A stretch of DNA of 10,590 nt from an uncultured Ruminococcus sp. (GTDB lineage Bacteria; Bacillota; Clostridia; Oscillospirales; Ruminococcaceae), in contig CAJTOG010000066.1 in the NCBI GenBank assembly GCA_910577575.1, positions 1 through 10,590 of the forward strand. Reading direction: 5' to 3'. Below are positions 1 to 6,860 of this stretch, piece by piece. The position numbers were made by a program, and so were the translations under genes. The number at the start of each line of letters is the position of its first letter. Position 1 is the stretch's first letter. The notes under the pieces are model-generated. The model made no database searches. It was not told where the DNA came from and was given only the letters and a program-made list of their open reading frames with translations.

Positions 1-954
1 AAGGGCATAGCCGTCTCCGTCAGGAACTGCAATGCCTACACGGTCGCAGTCAGGGTCTGTAGCAAGAAGTAAATCCGGTTTTACCTCGTTGCAGTATCTG
101 AGTCCGACTTCAAGAGCTTCACGAATTTCAGGATTAGGATAAGGACAGGTTGTAAAATTTCCGTCCGGATTTTCCTGCTCCTTTACAACTGTTACATCTG
201 TGATGCCTATACGCTTCAGAATTTCACGTACAGGTTTGTTTCCGGTACCGTTGAGAGGGGTATAAACAACTTTAAGTCCGCTTGACGCACATAAATCTGT
301 GTTAATACCTTCAGCAAGGACATTTTTATAGAAATCCTCGATAACATCGTTTTTGATATAACTGATATTTCCTTTTGCAACTTCCGTTTCAAAGTCAGAG
401 GACTTCACATCATTGAATATATCAAGAGAATTGATTTTATTCAGAATAATTTCAGCTCCACGGAGCGTAATCTGGCAACCGTCTTCGCCATATACCTTAT
501 AGCCGTTATACTTTGCAGGGTTGTGGCTTGCTGTTACCATGATACCGCCCTGACAATTAAGTTTTCTTACAGCAAATGAAAGACACGGAGTAGGCATAAG
601 TTCTGTATAGATATGAACCTTGATTCCGTTTGCGGCAAGAACCTCGGCAGCAGCTTTTGAAAATACATCACTTTTTATACGGCTGTCATAGGAAACGGCA
701 ACAGCAGGATTTTCATATTCCTGATTGAGATAATCGGCAAATCCCTGTGTAGCACGTTTAACAGTATAAATGTTCATTCTGTTTGTTCCTGCGCCTATAA
801 CACCACGCAGACCACCTGTACCAAATTCCAAATCTCTGTAAAATCTATCCTTGATAGCTTCATCATTGTCCCTGATGCTTTCAAGTTCCGACTGTAAATC
901 GGGGTCAGCCTTTGCATTTTCGCACCAAAGGCTGTAAAGTTCTTTTTCTTTCAT
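1..954 (-). CDS. Phospho-sugar mutase (phosphoglucomutase/phosphomannomutase), C-terminus outside window
   Basis: Alpha-D-phosphohexomutase superfamily enzyme, expected to interconvert glucose-1-phosphate and glucose-6-phosphate (or the mannose equivalents) in the cytoplasm through a phosphoserine intermediate. I translated 318 codons from ATG at 954-952. The start is fixed by an AAGGAGGC ribosome binding site at 961-968, six bases upstream. Visible signatures are FGTGGLRG (residues 44-51), typical of the bacterial PgcA-like group; the active-site loop TASHNP with phosphorylatable Ser143; and the metal-binding loop DPDCDR (300-305). The family is usually about 560-580 residues, so domain 3, the sugar-specificity loop and the phosphate-binding domain 4 lie beyond the left edge. 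Everything seen is intact. It lies 114 bases downstream of the S41 peptidase gene but has its own promoter (1002-1030). The substrate (glucose or mannose) cannot be decided from this half. Confidence 0.93.
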   Translation of the reverse strand, partial: MKEKELYSLWCENAKADPDLQSELESIRDNDEAIKDRFYRDLEFGTGGLRGVIGAGTNRMNIYTVKRATQGFADYLNQEYENPAVAVSYDSRIKSDVFSKAAAEVLAANGIKVHIYTELMPTPCLSFAVRKLNCQGGIMVTASHNPAKYNGYKVYGEDGCQITLRGAEIILNKINSLDIFNDVKSSDFETEVAKGNISYIKNDVIEDFYKNVLAEGINTDLCASSGLKVVYTPLNGTGNKPVREILKRIGITDVTVVKEQENPDGNFTTCPYPNPEIREALEVGLRYCNEVKPDLLLATDPDCDRVGIAVPDGDGYAL

Positions 955-1001
955 AAAAAAGCCTCCTTAAAAAATCAAAAAAATTGATTACTATATATAC
1001 T

Positions 1002-1030
1002 ATTATAGCATATTTTCCATAATTTGAAAA
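1002..1030 (-). promoter_or_regulatory. Sigma-A-type promoter with extended -10 for the phospho-sugar mutase gene
   Basis: On the minus strand a perfect TATAAT (1007-1002) is directly preceded by TGC (1010-1008), giving an extended -10. A -35-like TTTTCA lies at 1030-1025 with a 17-base spacer. The predicted transcript starts near 995, leaving a leader of about 40 bases. That leader contains a weak AT-only dyad (AATCAA/TTGATT, 973-989) just before the ribosome binding site. No terminator is evident after the S41 gene, so read-through from it may also contribute. Confidence 0.65.
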
Positions 1031-1068
1031 GAGTTTTTTACACATTTTCTATTTTTGCCAAAAAATTA

Positions 1069-2238
1069 TTACTGAGTTGACAAAGCCTGAACAAGTTCTA
1101 CAGCTTTGTTATACTGTTCATCAATTTTTTCGTCTTTGTTTTCAATATAAACATCGGGAGTAATTCCTATTCCGTCATAGCAGTCCGAAAAGACGGTCTT
1201 GTATTTTGCAATAGTAAGAACGACTGCATCACCGTTGTCAAGTTCGGTAGTGGATTGCATAACTCCTTTGCCATATGTCTGAGTACCGACAAGAGTCGCT
1301 TTATTGAAATCATGCAGAGAAGCTGCAAAAAGTTCAGCTGCACTTGCTGTATTTTCATTTACAATAACAGTCATTGGCATTAAAATTTCTGATGCATCTG
1401 AATAAATAAGTGTTTCAGAACTGCCGTCCTTATATTCTGCAACAGCAATAATCCCTTCCGGAAGAAGCGGGTCAAGGCATTTTTCAAGTGAGCTGACAAG
1501 ACCCCCACCATTGTCACGTACGTCAAAAACAAGTGATTTCGCACCGTTTGCAGTAAGGCTTTCAAGTGCCGACAGAAATTGATGAGAAGTATTTTCTTTG
1601 AAACTTTTTATTTTTATATATCCTGTATTGTTTTCAATCATTTTTGATTCAACTGTTGAAACTTCAATTGAACGGCGTGTAAATTTATATTCTTTATCTT
1701 CTCCTGAACGTCTGACAGTAAGTGTTATTTCAGAACCTTCAATACCACGCATTCTGCTGATTGCTTCATCAAAGTCCAGTTCTTTTATGTCAGTACCATC
1801 AACAGCTGTAATAATATCATTTTCAAGCAGTCCAGATTCAGCAGCAGGGGAGTCCTCAAAAATTTCAGCAATACGGATATAACCGCTTTCATCCCGTGTG
1901 AGAGTAACCCCGACACCTACAAGGTCTCCTGAATGGTCAGCCTTTTCCTCCTTATATTCTTCCGCTGTCAGATAACGTGAATATCTGTCGTTTATACCTG
2001 AAACATAACCTTTTAATATATTGTCGCTTAGCTCTTCCTCATTTATCTCACCATAATAATTTTCCCTTACATAGTTGTCAAGTGATTGCAGGGCGGCATA
2101 TTTTTTAGCTTTTTCATTAACGTCAACAACTTTGGTATTGAAGTTTTGAAGTGAAAAGAATGAAGTCAGAATAAAGGTTATAGTAGCTGATACAGCAATA
2201 AGGCTAAGTGCAAGTCCAAGGCTGATTTTTTTGTTCAT
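1069..2238 (-). CDS. S41 family C-terminal processing peptidase (CtpA/CtpB-like), membrane-anchored
   Basis: Serine protease of the tail-specific/C-terminal processing family, expected to act outside the cytoplasmic membrane. Residues 7-30 form a single hydrophobic segment, either a signal anchor or an uncleaved signal. A helical N-terminal region follows (about 45-95), then a PDZ domain (about 98-180) with the GVGV carboxylate-binding segment and SPAAESGL. The S41 catalytic core is at about 200-365. The catalytic set is complete: Ser299 in NTASAAE, Lys324 in YGKG and Gln328. The 25- and 4-residue spacings match the Ser/Lys/Gln arrangement known for Bacillus CtpB. The length of 389 is normal. 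ATG at 2238-2236 is preceded by a purine-rich AAAGAGATGATG, a modest ribosome binding site. In B. subtilis ctpB also lies next to ftsEX, so the neighbourhood is conserved. Its substrate here is unknown; processing of the adjacent M23 hydrolase or another envelope protein is inference. A terminator stands directly upstream. Confidence 0.95.
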   Translation of the reverse strand: MNKKISLGLALSLIAVSATITFILTSFFSLQNFNTKVVDVNEKAKKYAALQSLDNYVRENYYGEINEEELSDNILKGYVSGINDRYSRYLTAEEYKEEKADHSGDLVGVGVTLTRDESGYIRIAEIFEDSPAAESGLLENDIITAVDGTDIKELDFDEAISRMRGIEGSEITLTVRRSGEDKEYKFTRRSIEVSTVESKMIENNTGYIKIKSFKENTSHQFLSALESLTANGAKSLVFDVRDNGGGLVSSLEKCLDPLLPEGIIAVAEYKDGSSETLIYSDASEILMPMTVIVNENTASAAELFAASLHDFNKATLVGTQTYGKGVMQSTTELDNGDAVVLTIAKYKTVFSDCYDGIGITPDVYIENKDEKIDEQYNKAVELVQALSTQ

Positions 2239-2255
2239 GTCATCATCTCTTTCTG

Positions 2256-2285
2256 AAAAAAATGGGGCAGACCCGAAATCTGCCC
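2256..2285 (-). terminator. Intrinsic terminator after the M23 peptidase gene
   Basis: On the minus strand a perfect 7-bp stem GGGCAGA/TCTGCCC (2285-2279 with 2271-2265) encloses the loop TTTCGGG. It is followed, after CA, by seven T residues (2262-2256). This is a textbook rho-independent terminator. It ends only 17 bases before the S41 peptidase ATG, so the S41 gene depends on read-through or on a promoter overlapping this region. The plus strand lacks the matching T-run, so it is unlikely to be bidirectional. Confidence 0.85.
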
Positions 2286-2308
2286 TATGTAATTAGCTTT
2301 TTTTATAA

Positions 2309-3886
2309 TTAAGGATTGACATAATTCATTGGATTTTGCGGTGAACCGTTAACCAATACTTCAAAATGGAGATGAGCACCGGTTGAAAATCCTGTTGAGC
2401 CGATTGCACCAATAACATCTCCCTGCTGAACGAAGTCACCCACAGAAACAGATGCATACGACAGATGACCATAAAGAGTTGAATAAGTGCCGTCATGCGA
2501 AATTACAACATAGTTTCCATATCCGCCTCCACAGCCGCAGCTTGATGATTTTGCATAGTTATGAGTACAACTATTGCTTACTGTTATAACAGTACCTGAC
2601 TGTGAAGCGACTGCTGAACCTCCCATGATACCGCCGTCACCTATATCAATTCCGTTATGATTCCTTCCCCAGCGGGAACCGAAATAACTTGAAATATAGC
2701 TGAATCCCGGAGCAGGCCAAGCAAATCCGCTTTCTGCAACAGTAGGAACTTTATAAGTTGTTGTCTGGGGCGGTTCTGTTGCAGTTACGGCGACGGTGGT
2801 AACCGCAGCAGTAGTTGCATTTGTTGCTGGTGGTGCTGTAGATGTAACTGTCGGAGTGCTGTTTGTCTTTGTTGAAGTAGTTTGCCTTGCGGCTTCTTCA
2901 GCTTTTTTTCTTGCTTCTTCCTCAGCCTTTTTGCGTACAGCTTCCTCTTCAGCTTTTCTTTTTGCTTCTTCTTCAGCTTTTTTACGTGCAGCTTCTTCAG
3001 CGGCTTTTTTAGCAGCTTCTTCGGCCTTGCGTCTTTGTTCTTCTTCCCAGCGTCTCTGTGCTTCTTCCTGCTGACGTTTTATTTCAGCTTTGATAAAGTC
3101 TTCTTCCTTATTGAGTTCGTCATTTTGCTGGACTATTTCTTCTTTACTGCGTTCGAGCGATTTCTGTTCCATGGCAATACGGTCTATTTCATATTGAGTA
3201 TCAGTCATTTTAACATTCAGTTGTTCGATTTCAACAGATTTTTCTTCACGGCGTTTTTCCTGTTCTTCAACTTTCATGGAGAGATTGAGCTTTTCAGCCT
3301 CAAGGTCCTTTTTAGTCTGTTCCAAGTTATCAATTTCCGTTAAAAGTTCATCAATAAGCTGGTCATCATGTTCGGCAACCCTGTTTATCATCTGTACTCT
3401 TGACATCATATCATAAAAGCTTGTTGAACCGATTAAAACGGATGCGGCTGAATCATTGCTACTGATATACATTGAACAAAGACGCTGTTTGAAAAGTTCA
3501 ATATTTTCATCAATTGCATTTTGCTGTTCAATAATATCAGCATCCAGATTTTGAATGTTTATCTCGGCAGCCGCTATATCATTATTGAGTGTTTCGATTT
3601 CAACATTCAGAAGATTGATATTTTCTTGAATATATCCTATCTGTTCTGTAAGATATGCCTGATGCTGCTTTTCCTGTTCTTTATTGCCCTCAAGTCCTGT
3701 AATCCTGTTTTCAAGAGCAGAAATTTTTTCTTCATTAGCCTTTCGCTGTTCCTGAATTTCAGCAAGAGTTTTAGCCTGTGCATTATTATTTACAGTAAGT
3801 GAGGGAAAAGCTGTTATCAATCCTGCTGCCATTACTGAGCAGGTTATAAAAGTAAGAATTTTCTTTGCAGTTTTTAATTTATACAT
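2309..3886 (-). CDS. Secreted coiled-coil M23 family metallopeptidase (EnvC/PcsB-like architecture), predicted FtsEX partner
   Basis: Predicted extracellular zinc endopeptidase that cuts peptidoglycan cross-bridges or stem peptides. An N-terminal signal peptide (Lys-rich start, hydrophobic 10-27) has a likely cleavage after AQA at about residue 38. Residues 40-275 form a long, nearly continuous coiled coil with a central break (about 137-165) containing the FYDMMSRV segment typical of this family. Residues 275-333 are Lys/Glu/Ala repeats (KAEEEA-like), and 335-385 a Thr/Pro-rich linker. The M23 (LytM) domain is at 390-525. Zinc ligands His410, Asp414 and His507, and catalytic His474 and His505, are all present, so it should be active, unlike E. 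coli EnvC. Between the strands is an insertion with Cys440, Cys450 and Cys452. ATG at 3886 lies 24 bases after ftsX, with AAAGGAG at 3899-3905. The position after ftsEX and the architecture imply control by FtsX; this is inference from known FtsEX-EnvC/PcsB pairs. Confidence 0.94.
   Translation of the reverse strand: MYKLKTAKKILTFITCSVMAAGLITAFPSLTVNNNAQAKTLAEIQEQRKANEEKISALENRITGLEGNKEQEKQHQAYLTEQIGYIQENINLLNVEIETLNNDIAAAEINIQNLDADIIEQQNAIDENIELFKQRLCSMYISSNDSAASVLIGSTSFYDMMSRVQMINRVAEHDDQLIDELLTEIDNLEQTKKDLEAEKLNLSMKVEEQEKRREEKSVEIEQLNVKMTDTQYEIDRIAMEQKSLERSKEEIVQQNDELNKEEDFIKAEIKRQQEEAQRRWEEEQRRKAEEAAKKAAEEAARKKAEEEAKRKAEEEAVRKKAEEEARKKAEEAARQTTSTKTNSTPTVTSTAPPATNATTAAVTTVAVTATEPPQTTTYKVPTVAESGFAWPAPGFSYISSYFGSRWGRNHNGIDIGDGGIMGGSAVASQSGTVITVSNSCTHNYAKSSSCGCGGGYGNYVVISHDGTYSTLYGHLSYASVSVGDFVQQGDVIGAIGSTGFSTGAHLHFEVLVNGSPQNPMNYVNP
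2885..3064 (-). repeat. Imperfect in-gene repeat encoding Lys/Glu/Ala-rich KAEEEA-type units
   Basis: The segment coding residues 275-334 of the M23 peptidase is built from degenerate units of roughly 18-24 bases, seen on the plus strand as recurring cttcttcagctttttt variants. They encode alternating AEEA, RKKAEEEA and KRKAEEEA blocks. The product is probably a stiff charged single helix or spacer between the coiled coil and the catalytic domain. Such arrays often vary in unit number between strains. Confidence 0.7.
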
Positions 3887-3910
3887 TGGATTAAAAAGCT
3901 CCTTTCAGCT

Positions 3911-4816
3911 TTAAACATCAAGATGACGGCGTGTGCTTATCGTACTTCCGACAGCTCCTAAAAGGGAACCTATAACAAGATAAGCAATTGCAGTTATAAA
4001 TCTTATGTTGTCAAACGATATTATGCTGTTTATACCAAAGGCGTTTTTAAGCGTACCCTGTTCCATAAGAATATTATAAACAGAATTATAAATTGCCCAT
4101 GTTATAAAAAATGCTGCTGCACCTGCAAAAAAGCCTGTCACCATGCCTTCGATAAAAAACGGCGTTCTTATAAATGAATTTGTTGCACCTACATACTTCA
4201 TAATCTGAATTTCTTCACGCCGTATATACACACTCTGTTTTGTAGTGTTAGAAATCATAATCATTGATACGATAGCAAGTGCTATAATAGCAGCCCCTGC
4301 AACAAGCGTTACAACACGTCTTAACTCACGCAGAAATTCCGCAACCTGTGCATATGAGCTTGCACTCTGAACATTTTCTATCTGTGTAATAAGAGCAGTG
4401 GTTTGTTCGATTCTGTCATTATCTGTAACTGTTACGCTGAACCCGTCAGGCATAAATTCCGAATCGTCGATATATTGGAAAATTGCCTGTCCCTGAACAA
4501 TCTGGTTCTTCATACGCTGATATGCTTCTTCTTTGGATATATAAACTACAGATTCAACATTATCAAGTTCCTGAAGCTGCGAGTTTATTTCATCAACACG
4601 CCATTGTTCCGTTGATGAATCAAGATAGACCGCTATTTCATTCTGATTTCCGAGACCTAAAATCATGGAATTTGTGTTTACATAAAACAGTCCTGCACAC
4701 CCTACGAGAAGCAAAGAAATAAGCAGAACACAGAATGTAGCGAAAGCCATCATTTTATTTTTCCATATATTTTCAACACCCTGATTTGTAAGGTATTTAA
4801 ATCCGCTTAATTTCAT
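3911..4816 (-). CDS. ftsX: Cell division protein FtsX (ABC transporter-like permease subunit)
   Basis: Membrane half of the FtsEX complex. It does not transport a substrate but passes ATP-driven conformational change to an extracellular cell-wall hydrolase during division. The 301 residues fit the four-helix FtsX topology: a cytoplasmic N-terminus with the NIWKNKMM segment, TM1 at about 22-46, a large extracellular loop at about 47-167, TM2 at about 168-190, a cytoplasmic coupling segment with RREEIQIMKYVGAT (199-212), TM3 at about 220-244 and TM4 at about 272-294. The first loop starts with an EIAVYLD motif typical of Gram-positive FtsX. It is the part known in other species to bind the coiled coil of PcsB-type hydrolases. 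Its ATG overlaps the ftsE stop as ATGA (4816-4813), implying translational coupling. The next gene, the M23 peptidase, follows after 24 bases and is the probable partner. Confidence 0.96.
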   Translation of the reverse strand: MKLSGFKYLTNQGVENIWKNKMMAFATFCVLLISLLLVGCAGLFYVNTNSMILGLGNQNEIAVYLDSSTEQWRVDEINSQLQELDNVESVVYISKEEAYQRMKNQIVQGQAIFQYIDDSEFMPDGFSVTVTDNDRIEQTTALITQIENVQSASSYAQVAEFLRELRRVVTLVAGAAIIALAIVSMIMISNTTKQSVYIRREEIQIMKYVGATNSFIRTPFFIEGMVTGFFAGAAAFFITWAIYNSVYNILMEQGTLKNAFGINSIISFDNIRFITAIAYLVIGSLLGAVGSTISTRRHLDV

Positions 4817-5637
4817 TCTGCACCTCCGTTATTGTTGGTGTTTGTGATAATAGAAGCGATTACATCTTCAATAAAGGGTTCGTCATATTCGGAAACATCC
4901 GGCGGAGGGTCATATTTCTGAATAGGTTCTGTGTATTCGTTTCCGATTGGCATAAGCTCAATCCCTGCTCCCATAATAACTTCATCATAGACGATTTCTC
5001 CGCCAGTTATATTGATGATTCTTCCGCCGAAATGACGTACCAAATCATGTTCATGAGTAACCATAAGAATAGTAGTACCCTGGTCATTTATACTCTTGAG
5101 AAGTTCGACAATTTCATAGGAAAGTTCAGGGTCGATATTTCCGGTAGGCTCATCTGCAATAATTAGCTGCGGGTCATTTACCAATGCACGTGCAATTGCA
5201 ACACGCTGTTTTTCACCGCCTGAAAGTTCATCGGGATATGAATTTGTCTTGGACTGAAGTCCTACAAGACTTATAACATAAGGAACTCTTTTTCTTATGT
5301 ATTTAAGGGGTGCGTCAATAACACGGAGTACGAAAGCAATGTTTTCATAAACGGTCATTGAAGGAATAAGTCGAAAGTCCTGAAAAACGAAACCTAAAGT
5401 ACGGCGAAATTCAGGAATCTTTCTCTTTTTTAGTTTATTGAGATTATATCCATTTACAGTAACAACCCCACTTGTGGCATCAATTTCTTTGAGAAGCAGC
5501 TTAATCATGGTGCTTTTTCCCGCACCCGATGAGCCTACAACAAAAGCAAAGTCGCCGTCATTTATTTTTAGACTGACATTGTTCAAAGCGTCAACACCGC
5601 TTGAGTAGGTTACTGATACGTTCTGAAGCTCAACCAA
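4813..5637 (-). CDS. ftsE: Cell division ATP-binding protein FtsE with extended acidic C-terminus
   Basis: Cytoplasmic ATPase subunit of FtsEX. ABC signatures in order: Walker A GSSGAGKST (35-43), Q-loop Gln86, signature LSGGEKQR (138-145), Walker B LIIADE with catalytic Glu163, D-loop NIDPE, and switch His195. FtsE is usually about 220-230 residues. This one has 274, the extra part being an acidic, proline-rich tail from about residue 225 (DPPPD, YDEPFIEDV) with no family signature that I recognise. The start codon is TTG at 5637-5635. An in-frame TAA at 5643-5641 excludes an earlier start, and the next Met (residue 44) lies after Walker A. It is preceded by AGGTG at 5648-5644. It overlaps ftsX by four bases and lies 78 bases after the PucR-type regulator gene, with no strong terminator between them. 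Confidence 0.96.
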   Translation of the reverse strand: MVELQNVSVTYSSGVDALNNVSLKINDGDFAFVVGSSGAGKSTMIKLLLKEIDATSGVVTVNGYNLNKLKKRKIPEFRRTLGFVFQDFRLIPSMTVYENIAFVLRVIDAPLKYIRKRVPYVISLVGLQSKTNSYPDELSGGEKQRVAIARALVNDPQLIIADEPTGNIDPELSYEIVELLKSINDQGTTILMVTHEHDLVRHFGGRIINITGGEIVYDEVIMGAGIELMPIGNEYTEPIQKYDPPPDVSEYDEPFIEDVIASIITNTNNNGGAE

Positions 5638-5643
5638 GTTTTA

Positions 5644-5662
5644 CACCTGCCTTTCTTAGGTG
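5644..5662 (-). promoter_or_regulatory. ftsE ribosome binding site inside a small possible hairpin
   Basis: The minus strand has AGGTG (5648-5644) six bases before the TTG start of ftsE, which identifies the start. The same AGGTG can pair with CACCT at 5662-5658 across a nine-base loop. A second purine run AAAGG lies in that loop. The 5-bp stem is weak, so it may only mildly reduce initiation; I claim the binding site with more confidence than the hairpin. Confidence 0.45.
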
Positions 5663-5700
5663 GAAAAAGGTTTTATTTTCTCCCTGTTTCAAAAGAGAGA

Positions 5701-5706
5701 ATTATA
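5701..5706 (-). promoter_or_regulatory. Possible -10 element for ftsEX-M23 transcription
   Basis: A perfect TATAAT on the minus strand in the gap between the regulator gene and ftsE, about 64 bases upstream of the ftsE start. No good -35 hexamer is found at 15-18 base spacing (best candidates are GGTTAA or CGGTTA), and there is no TG extension. An internal promoter here is possible but not established. The alternative is co-transcription with the upstream regulator gene. Confidence 0.3.
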
Positions 5707-5715
5707 CTTGTAATT

Positions 5716-6801
5716 TTAGAATTTAACCGGATTGGCAGACAGATATTTTTTAACCATGAGAGCAATTTTGAAAATAATTGCATGGTCAAATTCACGAAGG
5801 TCAAGACCGGTAAGTTTTTTGATTTTTTCAAGTCTGTAGACAAGAGTATTTCTGTGAACGAAAAGTTTTCGTGAAGTTTCGGAAACATTAAGATTATTTT
5901 CAAAGAATTTCTGAATGGTGAACAGAGTTTCATGGTCAAGGGAATCGATGCTTCCCACTTTGAAAACTTCATGAAGGAAAGTTTCGCACAAAGTTGTCGG
6001 AAGGTGATAGATAAGACGTGCAATGCCAAGATTTTCATAGCTTACAATAGCCTTGTCCGTATCAAATACCTTACCGACTTCAAGAGCCATCTGAGCCTCC
6101 TTGAATGAGCGTGCCAAATCCTTCACGCCTACAACAGCCGTACCGATTCCGACATTGACTCTTGTATAAAATTCACTCGAAAGGGTATCGGCAATTGAAC
6201 GGGCAAGTTTTTCGAGGTCTTTTGAATCAACGGTGCTTTTGAGTTCCTTAACAAGTACAATATCGGTTTCTGTAATATTGAAGACAAAGTCCTTGTTTTT
6301 GTCAGGGAAAAGATTTTGGATAACATCATAAGCTGAAATGTCATTTGCAGATACGATTCTTACAAGAAATACTGCTCGGCTAATTTCCGCATTAAAATGA
6401 AGTTCTCTTGCCTTGATTACAATATCACCCGGAAGAACGTTGTCAAGAATTACGTTCTTTATAAAATTATTTCTGTCATATTTTTCATCATAGTATTGTT
6501 TTATATTTGAAAGTGTAATGGCAAGAATACTTGCATATTTTGCAGCGGCATCATCAACACCTTCAACAAATACGGCATAATCGGGCTTCACCCTTGAACC
6601 GAAAGGTTTATAGGTGTAACCGTCACGTATAAAAATATCATGGGAATCGCTGAGGTCGAGAGAAACAAATTCATTGGTAGTGCCTACTTTTGTAAGGTCG
6701 CTGCATGCAATAATGGTAGCAGTTTCATCAACAACACCGATAGTGGCATCGATAGTATCTCTCATCTGATGGACTAAACCCTGAAATAATCTGTTGGACA
6801 T
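5716..6801 (-). CDS. PucR/CdaR-family transcriptional regulator (sugar-diacid-recognition-like N-terminus, C-terminal HTH)
   Basis: Predicted cytoplasmic DNA-binding regulator. Residues 1-130 resemble the Diacid_rec-type sensor of CdaR proteins, for example TIGVVDETATIIACSD at 20-35 followed by KVG. Residues about 138-255 match the central GGDEF-like/PucR domain, with VNVGIGTAVVGVKDLARSFKEA near 216-237. Residues 295-353 are the PucR C-terminal helix-turn-helix: NVSETSRKLFVHRNTLVYRL, then LTGLDLREFD. The 361-residue length fits the family. ATG at 6801-6799 follows AGAAGGGA (6818-6811) at nine bases. Family members respond to sugar diacids, purine metabolites or other small molecules; the ligand here cannot be read from sequence. 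It lies directly upstream of ftsE on the same strand, so it could regulate that operon or itself. A palindrome in its leader (6861-6883) is a candidate binding site. Confidence 0.88.
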   Translation of the reverse strand: MSNRLFQGLVHQMRDTIDATIGVVDETATIIACSDLTKVGTTNEFVSLDLSDSHDIFIRDGYTYKPFGSRVKPDYAVFVEGVDDAAAKYASILAITLSNIKQYYDEKYDRNNFIKNVILDNVLPGDIVIKARELHFNAEISRAVFLVRIVSANDISAYDVIQNLFPDKNKDFVFNITETDIVLVKELKSTVDSKDLEKLARSIADTLSSEFYTRVNVGIGTAVVGVKDLARSFKEAQMALEVGKVFDTDKAIVSYENLGIARLIYHLPTTLCETFLHEVFKVGSIDSLDHETLFTIQKFFENNLNVSETSRKLFVHRNTLVYRLEKIKKLTGLDLREFDHAIIFKIALMVKKYLSANPVKF

Positions 6802-6860
6802 AAGTATAAATCCCTTCTTTAAAAAATTTTAAATATTCCGGACGTTTTCAAAGAATATTA

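Noticed and set aside
973..989. AATCAA/TTGATT dyad followed by T residues before the phospho-sugar mutase gene, considered as a terminator for the S41 gene
   Set aside because: The stem is almost entirely AT pairs and lies downstream of the mutase promoter inside its leader, so it would block its own gene if effective.
2796..3074. Plus-strand open frame of 92 codons with Ala/Ser/Phe repeats
   Set aside because: Antisense shadow of the repeat and Thr-rich linker of the M23 gene; no independent coding signal.
2882..3343. Plus-strand open frame of 153 codons, very rich in Phe and Ser
   Set aside because: It is the complement of the Lys/Glu-rich coiled-coil and repeat region of the M23 gene. 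Its low-complexity composition is a mirror of GAA/AAG codons, and I see no ribosome binding site.
5674..5704. Dyad TTCTCTC...GGGAGAA on the minus strand after the regulator gene, considered as a terminator
   Set aside because: The stem includes a wobble pair, the loop is ten bases, and no T-run follows (AATAAAACC). It is too weak to call.
5673..6038. Minus-strand open frame of 121 codons in another frame of the PucR-type regulator
   Set aside because: The overlapping frame with the PucR helix-turn-helix is clearly the real one; this frame has no recognisable domain.
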